Origin: Dyadobacter sp.
Lineage (GTDB): Bacteria > Bacteroidota > Bacteroidia > Cytophagales > Spirosomataceae
Direction of reading: 5' to 3'
Assembly (NCBI RefSeq): GCF_017744695.1
Contig: NZ_JAGIAS010000002.1
Span: 744,001 to 808,000 of the forward strand
DNA length: 64,000 nt
Translations under genes and position numbers: made by a program
Part shown: positions 1 to 8,161 of the stretch, one piece after another
Position numbering within the stretch: position 1 is the first letter of the stretch
Layout: each line of letters begins with the position of its first letter
The notes under the pieces: generated by a model
What the model saw: only the letters and a program-made list of their open reading frames with translations
Databases searched by the model: none
What the model was told of the DNA's origin: nothing

Positions 1-435
1 CGGAAGTATACATGCATCCACCGAATGGTTGTTGATACAGTTGATCTGCTCACCAAAACGCAAATAGGCAACCGCCATATCATCGGTTACCTTACGCATG
101 ACGCCCGGCAGGGTTTCAAACGGGCCCGGGTTGCGTTCCAGGCCTCTGAGGATGGCGATCGCATCGTCAGGCCGACCAAGTTGCAGCAATACGTTGGCCT
201 TAAAGTGCTTTACCCTGAATTGCTGTGCCACTTCTCCCGGCGGAATGGATTTCAGCAGGGAATCAAGGTACATCAGCTGGGCATCCGGGCAGAAGTTGTT
301 CTGATAATTAAACGCCCTTCGTTTCGCCTCCTGCAACAAGCCCAGCATTTTGTCTTCCGACGTCGGCTTCGTGCACAGGCTTAGGGCCAGCGCGCCCGTA
401 AGCACGACGGTAAAAAGTATCAATTTTTGCCTCAT
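1..435 (-). CDS. CRTAC1/ASPIC-UnbV-like secreted protein, N-terminal part
   Basis: Only the first 145 codons lie in the window; the gene runs off the left edge. The product starts MRQKLILFTVVLTG, a hydrophobic export signal reaching Cys21, but the residues before the Cys (A-L-S-L) make a poor lipobox. A helical TPR-like stretch follows (LLQLGRPDDAIAIL), then AYLRFGEQINCINNHS and a second Cys (DACIL). The pattern of repeated Tyr/Asp helices followed by NCINNH and a conserved Cys is typical of the N-terminal arm of Bacteroidota CRTAC1 proteins, which carry FG-GAP repeats and an ASPIC/UnbV domain further on. Those domains are outside the window, so the assignment rests on the N-terminus alone. 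Confidence 0.55.
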   Translation of the reverse strand, partial: MRQKLILFTVVLTGALALSLCTKPTSEDKMLGLLQEAKRRAFNYQNNFCPDAQLMYLDSLLKSIPPGEVAQQFRVKHFKANVLLQLGRPDDAIAILRGLERNPGPFETLPGVMRKVTDDMAVAYLRFGEQINCINNHSVDACILP

Positions 436-537
436 ATTCTATCTGTTAGCTTTTTTCGAATACCACAAAGCATACACGCAGCAACCCCTCCATGCGCGTC
501 CGGCGGCAAAAAGGGGTGTTTCATGTACGATGTTTTT

Positions 538-1089
538 TCAGAAAATAGGCTTGGGAGGAGGCGAGGCAACGTGCAGGAACATGGAAGGTATGGTCAGTAA
601 AATGCCTTTGAAACCGGTCCCGGTCCGGATCCAGTCAATGACAAAAAACCAGTGTTTCCTGTTAAAAGTGAGGTAATCTTTTAAGAAGTTTTTGAGTACT
701 TGTGGTGCCTTGCCTTTACCGTCCGTGACGCCGCCTTTCACATGCTTGTCGACATGCGACACGAGGTCCAGGTAACGGTCCTTGGCAGAAACGTCCAGCT
801 TGCATTTGACATACAAAGTATCATTCATCAGTTGCTGTTCGACGATCTGATAAAAATCGTCGCCGCGTCGCAGGCGTCCTTCGGCCTGTTCGGCCACCTG
901 CCAGTCGGTCTGGTAAGGGACCATGATCGGGATTTTCATGATCAGCAGCTCATCCGGAAGGCGTGATCCTTTCGAAACTTCCTCACTCCCCGCATCCGCA
1001 AAATACTCCCCTATCCAATACACAAGCGGAAAGCCCATGATATTGTAGAGCAGCAACGCGCACATAAGGATGGAGAAAACCTTTTTCAC
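538..1089 (-). CDS. Hypothetical membrane-anchored protein
   Basis: 183 residues beginning MKKVFSILMCALLLYNIMG, a signal anchor or uncleaved signal. The exported part contains IMKIPIMVPYQTDW and DDFYQIVEQQLMNDTLYVKC, alternating strands that suggest a small beta-rich domain. A hydrophobic C-terminal stretch (residues about 150-178) could be a second membrane contact. I recognise the style of a Bacteroidota-only family with no known role and cannot name a function. It lies 102 bp upstream of the CRTAC1-like gene on the same strand; nothing in the gap marks a terminator. Confidence 0.7.
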   Translation of the reverse strand: MKKVFSILMCALLLYNIMGFPLVYWIGEYFADAGSEEVSKGSRLPDELLIMKIPIMVPYQTDWQVAEQAEGRLRRGDDFYQIVEQQLMNDTLYVKCKLDVSAKDRYLDLVSHVDKHVKGGVTDGKGKAPQVLKNFLKDYLTFNRKHWFFVIDWIRTGTGFKGILLTIPSMFLHVASPPPKPIF

Positions 1090-1192
1090 CTGACTGTTTT
1101 CATCAAATGTAGGCGTTTTTACAAAAATTTCGTCATAGATATTCTATCAATATTCCATTTACGCATGTGTCCGGCAATTTTCAAATGGTCAC

Positions 1193-1390
1193 TTGCAGAC
1201 ACTTGCAACCGTAACATTGGACGAACTCGAAAACCCATTGGAACCTACTCCTGTCCCCCACCCGGTTGCGACCAACAAATTCGAAGCGATAGACTGGAAT
1301 GTGAAGCATACCATGTACCACTGTGGGCAGATCGGAATTTTGAGGAGGGTTGTGAGCGAAAGGTTTGATTTTGGATTGCGGGTGGGGTGA
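1193..1390 (+). pseudogene. C-terminal remnant of a DinB-family gene
   Basis: The 65-residue reading frame ends with PLEPTPVPHPVATNKFEAID, then WNVKHTMYHCGQIGILRR and a C-terminal FDFGLRVG. This is the C-terminal helix bundle signature of the DinB/YfiT-like metalloenzyme superfamily, whose members are normally about 150-170 residues; the final His of HTMYHCGQ is the expected metal ligand. The first two thirds, including the N-terminal metal ligands, are missing, and the frame has only a TTG as possible start. The native stop and a strong terminator hairpin at 1406-1430 survive, so this looks like a 5' deletion of a once-complete gene. Confidence 0.75.
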
Positions 1391-1405
1391 TTTGAAAGGG
1401 ATTTT

Positions 1406-1437
1406 AGTTGTTCGGAAAAACCGAACAACTGCTTTTA
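1406..1437 (+). terminator. Intrinsic terminator after the DinB remnant
   Basis: Perfect 10-bp stem AGTTGTTCGG/CCGAACAACT (1406-1415 and 1421-1430) with an AAAAA loop, followed by GCTTTT. It sits 15 bp after the stop codon of the remnant, in the same orientation. Confidence 0.75.
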
Positions 1438-1631
1438 ACGGAAAAAATTTAAGCGATGTCCAAACGGCTCGTTCGGGTTCGTTAGCGGCAATTAAGTACA
1501 GAACGAAAAATAAGATATTGCAGCAAAAAGGACGAACGCCGTATTAACAGGAAGCCTTTTTCTTAACCTTAAGCTCAACGCTCAGTTGCAGGAAGCAGAA
1601 TTAACAGCTACGGTGCGAGCTCGCGAGCAAT

Positions 1632-2102
1632 ATGGAATACAAAAGAATTAAGCCGCATTCAATGACAGAGGAGCAGCTTCGACTGCTCTGGAAAGAAGAA
1701 TATTGTAATCCCGATAAACCAATTTTTACGCTCGACCGCATCCAGGTCAGGTTTTTCGAAGACATGTTCAATCATGCTTTTTACGAAAGCGACAACCGTA
1801 AAGCAAGGGATAAATCGATACTTTCTTTTAACAGACTCGAAAAAATGCTCAGGATTAAAGACACGCTGACCGACCCGGACGCTATCTTGAAACAGGGATG
1901 GGATCGAGACAAAAAGATGTATGATGGCGCGCGGCGTGTCGCGTTTATCAAAGACAGTTACATGGTTGTTATCCGTTTTACAGGCCATTTGAAAGCTAAA
2001 TTTGTGACTGCCTATGAAATTCAGTCCGAACGGACTATTCAAATAATAAAAGAGAGTCCGGATTGGATTAGTGGAGAAACGAACGGGAAGTCGAAGCTAT
2101 GA
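1632..2102 (+). CDS. Putative BECR-fold RNase-like protein (toxin-like orphan)
   Basis: 156 residues. The C-terminal half reads MYDGARRVAFIKDSYMVVIR, then AKFVTAYEI and IIKESPDW. A basic strand, a VVIR strand, and a conserved K-F-V-T-A-Y strand near the C-terminus are the layout seen in phage-type Barnase-EndoU-ColicinE5/D-RelE (PBECR) nuclease domains. The N-terminus is charged and helical with no signal peptide. The gene looks more AT-rich than its neighbours, which fits transfer. The upstream in-frame stop at 1602 limits the start; ATG 1632 is the first Met. No obvious antitoxin gene is beside it. The nuclease assignment is by motif layout only; a plain hypothetical protein is the alternative. 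Confidence 0.5.
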   Translation: MEYKRIKPHSMTEEQLRLLWKEEYCNPDKPIFTLDRIQVRFFEDMFNHAFYESDNRKARDKSILSFNRLEKMLRIKDTLTDPDAILKQGWDRDKKMYDGARRVAFIKDSYMVVIRFTGHLKAKFVTAYEIQSERTIQIIKESPDWISGETNGKSKL

Positions 2103-2136
2103 AAACAAAAAAACGCTGATTACGGGTTCAGCGTTT
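2103..2136 (-). terminator. Terminator of the AraC-family gene
   Basis: Perfect 9-bp stem AAACGCTGA/TCAGCGTTT (2111-2119 and 2128-2136) with an 8-nt loop. Read on the minus strand the stem is followed by a T-rich run (TTTTGTTTTC), so it terminates transcription coming from the AraC gene at 3093. It also sits just after the stop of the plus-strand gene and may work both ways. Confidence 0.7.
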
Positions 2137-2223
2137 GAGACCTTTGTAGGTTCCTTGCCAGCAAGGAATAGTGCGAAGATACAAAATAATATTGAAGGTG
2201 CAAGTCTATCACTGTCATATCAC

Positions 2224-3093
2224 TCACCCCTCATACAACACCGCCATCCGCTTCCTGAATTCCTCCGGCGCGTAGCCCGTCTGTTTCCCGAAAAACCTTG
2301 TGAAATAGGCCGGCTCGGAAAAGCCCAGCTCGTAGCTGATTTCCTTAATCGGTTTGCGGACGGAACCGATTTCGCGCTTGGCTTCGAGGATGAGACGTTC
2401 GTTGATCATCTGGCTGATGGTTTTACCGAACGAACTACGGGTGAGCTCGTTGAGGCGCTTGGCGCTGAGAGATAGCTCGTTGGCGTAAAAATCCGCTCTG
2501 CGCTGCTTACGATAATTGGTTTCGATGGATTCCAGCAGTATTTGAAGACGCGGGTCGCGTGAGGCCAGGTCGCCTGTTTCATTTTGAAAATCAATGCAAT
2601 GCAGGAACCAGCTCCGGAGATAGGATTCGAGAATAGCCGGACGTTTTGCATCGTCATATTCGATGCGGATGAGGTCCAGCAGCATGCTCAGAACGGACAA
2701 CCGGCAGTCGGGTATGGTGATGGAAAAATTGGTGGAGTACCTGAATAGTTTGAAAATATCATTGCCGATGAGCCGCTCGAAAAAATCTTTGGAAATAGCC
2801 ATCAGAAAGCCGCATTTCTCGCGCTGATCCATGCTGTGGACCTGGTCGGGCAGCAGCAGAAAAACCTGGTTGGGCGCGATGGGATATTTGTTGAAATCAA
2901 TGTAATGTGCCTGCTCCGGTTTAATGTCGGTAAACCACAGCAGTTCGTAAAAGTCATGACGATGCATACCATTAAAAAAATGTTCATCGCCATCTTCAAT
3001 CGTAGTCAAGGCAAAAAAAGCGTCGCCCAGGTCGTGCAGGGGAAATTCCGCGCGCTGCTGTTCTTCGATCGTGTTGTCTGCTATATAATCCAT
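2224..3093 (-). CDS. AraC-family transcriptional regulator
   Basis: 289 residues. The N-terminal half is a cupin-like sensing domain (HDFYELLWFTD near residue 45; NQVFLLLPDQVHSM). The C-terminal 95 residues hold the double helix-turn-helix: FYANELSLSAKRLNELTRSS, then PIKEISYELGFSEPAYFTRF and a final TGYAPEEFRKR, a complete AraC DNA-binding module. It lies just downstream of the XusAB-like pair on the same strand, separated from it by a terminator (3168-3194), so it is probably transcribed alone. Its effector is unknown; nearness to the siderophore pair is only a hint. Confidence 0.9.
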   Translation of the reverse strand: MDYIADNTIEEQQRAEFPLHDLGDAFFALTTIEDGDEHFFNGMHRHDFYELLWFTDIKPEQAHYIDFNKYPIAPNQVFLLLPDQVHSMDQREKCGFLMAISKDFFERLIGNDIFKLFRYSTNFSITIPDCRLSVLSMLLDLIRIEYDDAKRPAILESYLRSWFLHCIDFQNETGDLASRDPRLQILLESIETNYRKQRRADFYANELSLSAKRLNELTRSSFGKTISQMINERLILEAKREIGSVRKPIKEISYELGFSEPAYFTRFFGKQTGYAPEEFRKRMAVLYEG

Positions 3094-3159
3094 ATCCTTT
3101 CTCGCTGCTTAATGCGCTTCCCGGCCTCAAATATCGGCAGCGGGCGCACATCCCGCAAA

Positions 3160-3197
3160 ACACAAATCCCCGCCGCACTTCACAGCCGGCGGGGTTT
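3160..3197 (-). terminator. Terminator of the XusAB-like operon
   Basis: Stem CCCCGCCG/CGGCGGGG (3168-3175 and 3187-3194), extended by a T-G pair and A/T pairs. On the minus strand it is followed by ATTTGTGTTTTG. It starts about 25 bp after the stop of the DUF4374 gene. Confidence 0.7.
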
Positions 3198-3218
3198 GTA
3201 GTACTTCTAAAACCCAAA

Positions 3219-4454
3219 CTATTTGACCTTAACAATGGCAGTAATAGCCCCGCCTTCGACTTTGAGGCCCTGCCTGGCGGTTGCAGTGGCGATATCCACG
3301 GTGTACACCCAACTGCCCGCATCGGTGTTGATCCCTACAAAGACGCTCTTTTTGTCATCACTGACAGTGTTGTTGTTATACGAAGCCGATGACGACGCGA
3401 TTACGTCGGGGACACCGGTTACCCATGAAAATGTCTGGTTGTATGCATCCGCGATAGCCAGTTTTTTGCTTCCCGATGCCTTGCCCAGGTCGCCGTACAT
3501 GTATAGCAGGAACTTGCCGCTGCCCAGGTAAGTCTGGTTGGCAATCTTATAACCGCCCGACTTCTCCTGCACATTAAAGAAATAGCTCTGATCGAACTCG
3601 GTAGTACCTTTTTTAATGCGGACGAATGCCGATGGCTTCGTAGAAGTGGCCATGCCGCTGTTGGTAGCCGATGCCGGGGAGAAAGCGTATACATCGCCGT
3701 TTTCATCGACTGACAGACCGTTGTTGAAGTAAGAACCGATGAAGCTGGTACGGTTATCCTTGATCACCTTGTCGAGTGTCATAGCCGGGTACGAGAACAC
3801 GGCAATCCAGCTGCTATCCGGATTGACAGTACCGAAAACATCCGGTGCAGCACCTTTAATGCTCATATACGGCGCGAAAATCTTGTCGCCCACCTGCGTG
3901 GCCCATGTAAAGTGCGCACGTTCGCCGTTGCCCGCGAGTTTCACGATATTCACCTGACCTTCGCCTACAATTTTGGACTGATCTGCATTAATACGGAACC
4001 AAGATGCGCTTTCATTACCGCTTCTCGGGACTTTGATCGTCAGGATATCGTCCCCTGCCGGCGCAAAAACCTGAACGGTTTCGCTTTGGAAGTCGGAAGT
4101 CTTTACCAAACCACCTTTTTCATCCAATGCATAAGTGGTAACCGCGCCCGGGTTTCCCTGGCCGTACAGCAAGCTGAAAAACTTGCCCTTATGCGTCAGG
4201 TAATAGCGGTAAGAGCCATCCTGCTCGATCCCCTGCCCCACTGTGCTGATGGTTCCCTGCGACAGGTCGCCCGTGGTGAGGAGGTAATCCGCAACGCCTT
4301 GTGAGCCGATCGGCGCCGAGGCTACGACGTAGCGAGACTGCGTGCCGGTACCCGGTTCCGGTGTTGGATTGGTCGTATCGTCATCGCTGCTGCACGCGCC
4401 CAATGCTACGCCCATACCCACTACGAAAAACCATTTCAAATATGACTTTTTCAT
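3219..4454 (-). CDS. DUF4374 lipoprotein, XusB-like siderophore-binding protein
   Basis: 411 residues. The N-terminus MKKSYLKWFFVVGMGVALGA ends in a lipobox with Cys21, followed by SSDDD, an acidic tether typical of surface-exposed Bacteroidota lipoproteins. The rest consists of repeated strands with S-W-F-R-I, W-I-A-V-F-S-Y and W-V-Y-T-V-D-I, as expected for a beta-propeller. In Bacteroides thetaiotaomicron the DUF4374 lipoprotein XusB is encoded beside the TonB receptor XusA and captures foreign siderophores. Here the gene follows a TonB receptor by 36 bp on the same strand, the same pairing. The PepSY membrane partner XusC is not present next to it. The substrate is inferred. Confidence 0.75.
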   Translation of the reverse strand: MKKSYLKWFFVVGMGVALGACSSDDDTTNPTPEPGTGTQSRYVVASAPIGSQGVADYLLTTGDLSQGTISTVGQGIEQDGSYRYYLTHKGKFFSLLYGQGNPGAVTTYALDEKGGLVKTSDFQSETVQVFAPAGDDILTIKVPRSGNESASWFRINADQSKIVGEGQVNIVKLAGNGERAHFTWATQVGDKIFAPYMSIKGAAPDVFGTVNPDSSWIAVFSYPAMTLDKVIKDNRTSFIGSYFNNGLSVDENGDVYAFSPASATNSGMATSTKPSAFVRIKKGTTEFDQSYFFNVQEKSGGYKIANQTYLGSGKFLLYMYGDLGKASGSKKLAIADAYNQTFSWVTGVPDVIASSSASYNNNTVSDDKKSVFVGINTDAGSWVYTVDIATATARQGLKVEGGAITAIVKVK

Positions 4455-4490
4455 TTTCTTACTTTGATTGGATGATTGAATTATTAAAGA

Positions 4491-6866
4491 TTATTTACTG
4501 ATGAAATAGCGTAATTTGACATAGAAACCGCGGCTTGGCTTCTGCAAGCTGAAATTATCGAACAGCTTCGCATCCAGCAGGTTTTTGCATTCCAGCGAGA
4601 CATTGTACCGGCCATCAGCCATGGCATACACCAGGTTTACATCGTGGCTCAGCTGCTCCGGGATATCCAGCTTGTCGCTGCCCAGGCTCGGCCAGTAGAG
4701 GTAGTAGGCATGCACATAAAGCAGGTTATAGCCAACCGTGAGGGTATTGCCCTTTTTGCCCAGGTCTTTGAAGAAAACCGCAGCATCCGCATTACCGAAA
4801 AGGAAGGGCATATTCGGGATGCGGTCGCGGTAAAGCGGGCTCTCTGTGGTGTAACCCTCCTCGAAACGGGTATTGTTGCGAAGATTCTGGTAGGTAATAT
4901 TGGCACCCGCCGTGAAAAGCTGGCGATAGGAATACCGCACTTCTCCATCGATCCCGAAGTTGGTCACATCGGCCAGGTTGTCCATAACCTGCTTGGTCTG
5001 GTTCGCATTCAGGCGCGGACGGATAAATCCCTGGGCGTCGCGGTAGAGTACGTTGGCGTCGACGCTGAAACGATGTACACGGTTGATCGCGCCGTTGTAG
5101 CTGAAACCGAGGTTGTAGTTGTAGCTCGTTTCCGGATCTAGCTCGATGTTGCCTTCCAGGTTCAGGAGGTCCCCGAAAAGCTCGTCGGTCTCCGGCAATC
5201 GATAACTCTTCTCAAATGAACCTTTTAGCTGAAAATTTTTGAATAGAAAGTAAGTGGAAGCAATGCCGTATCCCAGTTTTTCAAAACTGTTTTTCTGGAC
5301 TAAAAACGCCTCGTCGCCCCAGTTACCGGTCGGGTTATAGGACACGGAGAATTTGTTGTTCTGAGAAAAATGTTTCAGGAATAATGACGTATTCCAGCGC
5401 TCGTTATAGTCGAACTTGTAGCCCAAACCAAGCACATTCTTCCTGTTCACCCGGGGCTGCTCGTATTTTGCCGATTCCGGAAAAAGCTCATCCTCCCCCT
5501 TCCGGTTGAACGTGTTCAATACATTGTTGATCGTCACCGAATGCCGTGGATCGATCTGGTAGGTTACATTCGCCGTGGCCAGGCCATTATTGTTCCGGAA
5601 TTTGTAGAGCGACCTCTCACGCTCGCTGCCCTTTCCTTCATATTGTTTGAATTGCTGAAACCAGTTATAGCGGCGGTATACTGTGTCTACATTCTGTTCC
5701 TGACCCAGGTTATAGTTGGCGGATATATTGACATTCAGCCCTTTCACGAACAAATCCTTCTTCTGGTATTTCAAACTCGGCATCACGATGTTACCCTTCC
5801 GGTGCCATTGGCCGAAAACGCTCACCATCCGCGCGCCCGTCTGGATTTCGGCTTTGTTTTTACCCAATGTGATCCCCAGCAAAAGCTTGTCGGCGAACTT
5901 CCTGCCTACCACACCCACATTCGCGATCACGGTTTCATTGTGATAGGTATCATGAAACCTGCGCAAGCGCTGGTTGCGGAAATATTCGCCGGTGTTCACG
6001 TCCGCCACGTCGACGGTAATCCGGTAATTGTTGTCCGAATAATTCTGAAATGCATTCAATTGGGCTGTAAAGCCATTTTTCGCCGTGTAACCTGCATTGA
6101 TAGTCGTACGGTGCGTATTGAACGAGCCGTAGGAATAGGAGGCATCGAGGTAGCTGTTCTGGCGGGTATTCGTGACGATGTTCACTGCTCCGCCCAGGGC
6201 ATCCGAACCCAGCCAGATAGGCACCACGCCTTTATAAACCTCCACCCGTTCGGCGAGGTTAATGGGGATGTTATTCAACTGAAAGGAAGATCCGAAGTTA
6301 TCCATTGGCACGCCATCGAGGAAAAACTTTACCTGGCGCCCTGTGAAGCCGTTGAGCGAAAAATTCATATTGGAACCCACGCCCCCGCTCTCCCGTACAC
6401 GTACGCCCGACACACGGTCGAGCGCATGGGAAAGATCGAGCGTGGAGTTTTGGAGCTTTCTGGCATCGATCGCCGTCACATTATAGGCCTGGCGACTGAT
6501 TTCCTTCGTCTCTGTCCGGCCGATTACCGAAACAGATTCCAGCTCGCGGGTTTCGGAAACCAGTCTGGTATTGTGTTTGAAATGCTCACCGGCTTTGAGG
6601 GTAATGTCCTTGATTTGGGTTTGATAGCCCATAAACGACACCAGGAGCTTGTAGGAACCTGGACGGACGTGTTCGATCGTATACTTTCCGTCGGCATTGG
6701 TGAAGGTTCCATGGGAGGTCCCTTTCAGGCTTACGGATGCGCCGGGGAGCGCTTCCCCCTCCTCTGAACGGATTTGCCCGTGGAGGGTAACGTCTGCCTG
6801 CCGGGCAAGGGCGACGAACGATAAGGCACAAAGGACTCCTGTATGCAGAATTTTACTAATTTGCAT
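4491..6866 (-). CDS. TonB-dependent receptor, XusA-like (siderophore uptake)
   Basis: 791 residues. A signal peptide (about residues 1-22) is followed by a carboxypeptidase-regulatory-like domain (LHGQIRSEEGEALPGASVSL to about 110), a plug domain (VTAIDARKLQNSTLDLSHAL through GSDALGGAVNIVTN) and a 22-strand-type barrel ending RGFYVKLRYFISK. Its size and the lack of SusC signatures set it apart from the three SusC proteins in this window; it belongs with siderophore/metal receptors. It is the first gene of a two-gene unit with the DUF4374 lipoprotein. Upstream (6951-6981) there is a TACTTTTG promoter element and a palindrome that would sit at the transcription start, as expected for metal-dependent repression. 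Confidence 0.85.
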   Translation of the reverse strand: MQISKILHTGVLCALSFVALARQADVTLHGQIRSEEGEALPGASVSLKGTSHGTFTNADGKYTIEHVRPGSYKLLVSFMGYQTQIKDITLKAGEHFKHNTRLVSETRELESVSVIGRTETKEISRQAYNVTAIDARKLQNSTLDLSHALDRVSGVRVRESGGVGSNMNFSLNGFTGRQVKFFLDGVPMDNFGSSFQLNNIPINLAERVEVYKGVVPIWLGSDALGGAVNIVTNTRQNSYLDASYSYGSFNTHRTTINAGYTAKNGFTAQLNAFQNYSDNNYRITVDVADVNTGEYFRNQRLRRFHDTYHNETVIANVGVVGRKFADKLLLGITLGKNKAEIQTGARMVSVFGQWHRKGNIVMPSLKYQKKDLFVKGLNVNISANYNLGQEQNVDTVYRRYNWFQQFKQYEGKGSERERSLYKFRNNNGLATANVTYQIDPRHSVTINNVLNTFNRKGEDELFPESAKYEQPRVNRKNVLGLGYKFDYNERWNTSLFLKHFSQNNKFSVSYNPTGNWGDEAFLVQKNSFEKLGYGIASTYFLFKNFQLKGSFEKSYRLPETDELFGDLLNLEGNIELDPETSYNYNLGFSYNGAINRVHRFSVDANVLYRDAQGFIRPRLNANQTKQVMDNLADVTNFGIDGEVRYSYRQLFTAGANITYQNLRNNTRFEEGYTTESPLYRDRIPNMPFLFGNADAAVFFKDLGKKGNTLTVGYNLLYVHAYYLYWPSLGSDKLDIPEQLSHDVNLVYAMADGRYNVSLECKNLLDAKLFDNFSLQKPSRGFYVKLRYFISK

Positions 6867-6911
6867 TGCTTTAAATGTTACAACGTTTTAAGTATTGCGC
6901 CCTGGCGCAGC

Positions 6912-6945
6912 AAACCGGGTGGCTGGTACCCACCCGGTTTTATTA
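6912..6945 (+). terminator. Strong hairpin in the leader of the TonB receptor gene
   Basis: Perfect 11-bp stem AAACCGGGTGG/CCACCCGGTTT (6912-6922 and 6930-6940) with a 7-nt loop. On the plus strand it is followed by TATTAATAAA, terminator-like, but no plus-strand gene precedes it. On the minus strand it lies inside the untranslated leader of the TonB receptor, between the putative operator and the start codon, with no T-run after it, so it could be a leader control or RNA-stability hairpin. I cannot decide between these. Confidence 0.45.
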
Positions 6946-6950
6946 ATAAA

Positions 6951-6981
6951 TAGACTCGTTCTAAATAATGCCACAAAAGTA
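6951..6981 (-). promoter_or_regulatory. Putative promoter and metalloregulator operator of the XusAB-like operon
   Basis: On the minus strand, TACTTTTG (6981-6974) matches the Bacteroidota -7 element TAnnTTTG exactly; I find no good -33 TTTG at the usual spacing. A few bases downstream, at the predicted transcription start, is the interrupted palindrome TAGA-N5-TCTA (6951-6963) in an A/T-rich setting. Palindromes of this kind in front of iron-uptake genes are bound by Fur/DtxR-type repressors. The identity of the regulator is inference. Confidence 0.4.
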
Positions 6982-7121
6982 ACCACCCTGCGACGGTTAC
7001 GCTTATACAATTTGCCGGTTTAGCTGGACAATCTGAACATTGGCCGGTATCGCACGCAACGCCGCCTTGATCATGAGATCGCTCACTGGATTATTCTATT
7101 CCGTTGCAGGTCCCAAAACGA

Positions 7122-7166
7122 GTGGCGACCGTATCCACAACACAAATGCGTGAATACGGCCGCCAC
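7122..7166 (-). terminator. Terminator after the isomerase/epimerase gene
   Basis: 13-bp stem with one mismatch: GTGGCGACCGTAT (7122-7134) against ATACGGCCGCCAC (7154-7166). On the minus strand it is followed by TCGTTTT. It closes the minus-strand gene run that starts with the sigma factor. Confidence 0.65.
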
Positions 7167-7180
7167 TGCTATTTTTTCAA

Positions 7181-8047
7181 TCAGTATTTCAAACTTTTCA
7201 AATAAGCGATCGACTGAGGTACCTGTGTCGCGTAGCTCGGGCTTTCGTCTTCGATGTAGTAATGCTTCAGTCCAGCCTTCCTGGCTGCTTTCAGCACGGC
7301 GGGAATATCGATTTGCCCCGTGCCTAATGCCACATCGTTCTCTACCGGCGTACCGCCCGACATGTTTCCGGTTATGCCCTTTTTCAAATCTTTCATGTGC
7401 ATGAGTTTGAAACGGTCGGGGTATTTATTGATCAGCGCCGCCGGATCCTGGCCGGGGAAGAATGTCCAGAGCATATCGAGTTCGAAGCTGACGTATTTCG
7501 GGTCGGTGTTCTGGATAATATAATCCATCAGCGTGCCCTCGCCGTGTTTTTCAAATTCGTAGCCGTGGTTATGGTAGCAAAAAGTCAGGCCAAATTCGTC
7601 TTTCAGCTGCTTGCCTATTTTGTTAAAATCCGCTACGGTTTTTTCAGCCATTTCGAGCGTAAAAGGCCCTTTATGCGGTACCCATGCCACCCGAACGAAG
7701 CTCGCACCCAGCGCTTTTGCATTATTGCCGACCTCCTGCGTTTTATTGAGCGCGTCGTCGTAGCCTACCCCGAACGAAGAGCATTTGATTCCGCGTTCGT
7801 CGAGCAATTTGCGGAGCTCCGGCGCCGTCTTGCCAAAAAGGCTCGAAAACTCCATGTCCGTAATTTTCAGTGCCTTGATCGTATCCAGGGTGGCCGCGGT
7901 ATTTTTGGAAAGGCTCGTCCTGAAAGTATACGAAACCATCCCCGGCTGATCAGGAAAAAGCGGCTTGCCTTTCTGCGCCGAAGCCGAATATCCGCAAGCC
8001 AATGCTGCGAAGAGTGTCGCACGGAGTGTTAAATGTTTGATTTTCAT
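7181..8047 (-). CDS. Exported sugar phosphate isomerase/epimerase-like TIM-barrel protein
   Basis: 288 residues with a signal peptide (cleavage near GYSASAQ). The body is the xylose-isomerase-like TIM barrel (AP endonuclease family 2 fold): CYHNHGYEFE carries the conserved His pair, FELDMLWTFF an Asp/Glu metal site, LMHMKDLKKG a conserved His-Lys strand end, and HYYIEDESP the closing Glu. Bacteroidota export many such proteins; the sugar used is unknown. It is last in a run of minus-strand genes after the SASA esterase (114 bp gap) and before a strong terminator, so a role on sugars released at the envelope is likely but unproven. Confidence 0.85.
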   Translation of the reverse strand: MKIKHLTLRATLFAALACGYSASAQKGKPLFPDQPGMVSYTFRTSLSKNTAATLDTIKALKITDMEFSSLFGKTAPELRKLLDERGIKCSSFGVGYDDALNKTQEVGNNAKALGASFVRVAWVPHKGPFTLEMAEKTVADFNKIGKQLKDEFGLTFCYHNHGYEFEKHGEGTLMDYIIQNTDPKYVSFELDMLWTFFPGQDPAALINKYPDRFKLMHMKDLKKGITGNMSGGTPVENDVALGTGQIDIPAVLKAARKAGLKHYYIEDESPSYATQVPQSIAYLKSLKY

Positions 8048-8161
8048 GTAAAATGGTTGGTCAGGTTTGCGAGGTTATGATTCAATGAACACCAAAGGAT
8101 TCCAGAGTTAATGCATTGGACGAAAATTAAACCCGCTCACCCTATGCCCGCACCTCAACCT

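Noticed and set aside
5541..6767. 408-codon open frame on the plus strand
   Set aside because: It lies fully antisense to the TonB receptor gene, has no recognisable motif and reflects codon bias of the real gene.
6912..6940. Riboswitch in the leader of the TonB receptor
   Set aside because: Only a single simple hairpin; no cobalamin, TPP or other known aptamer consensus is visible.
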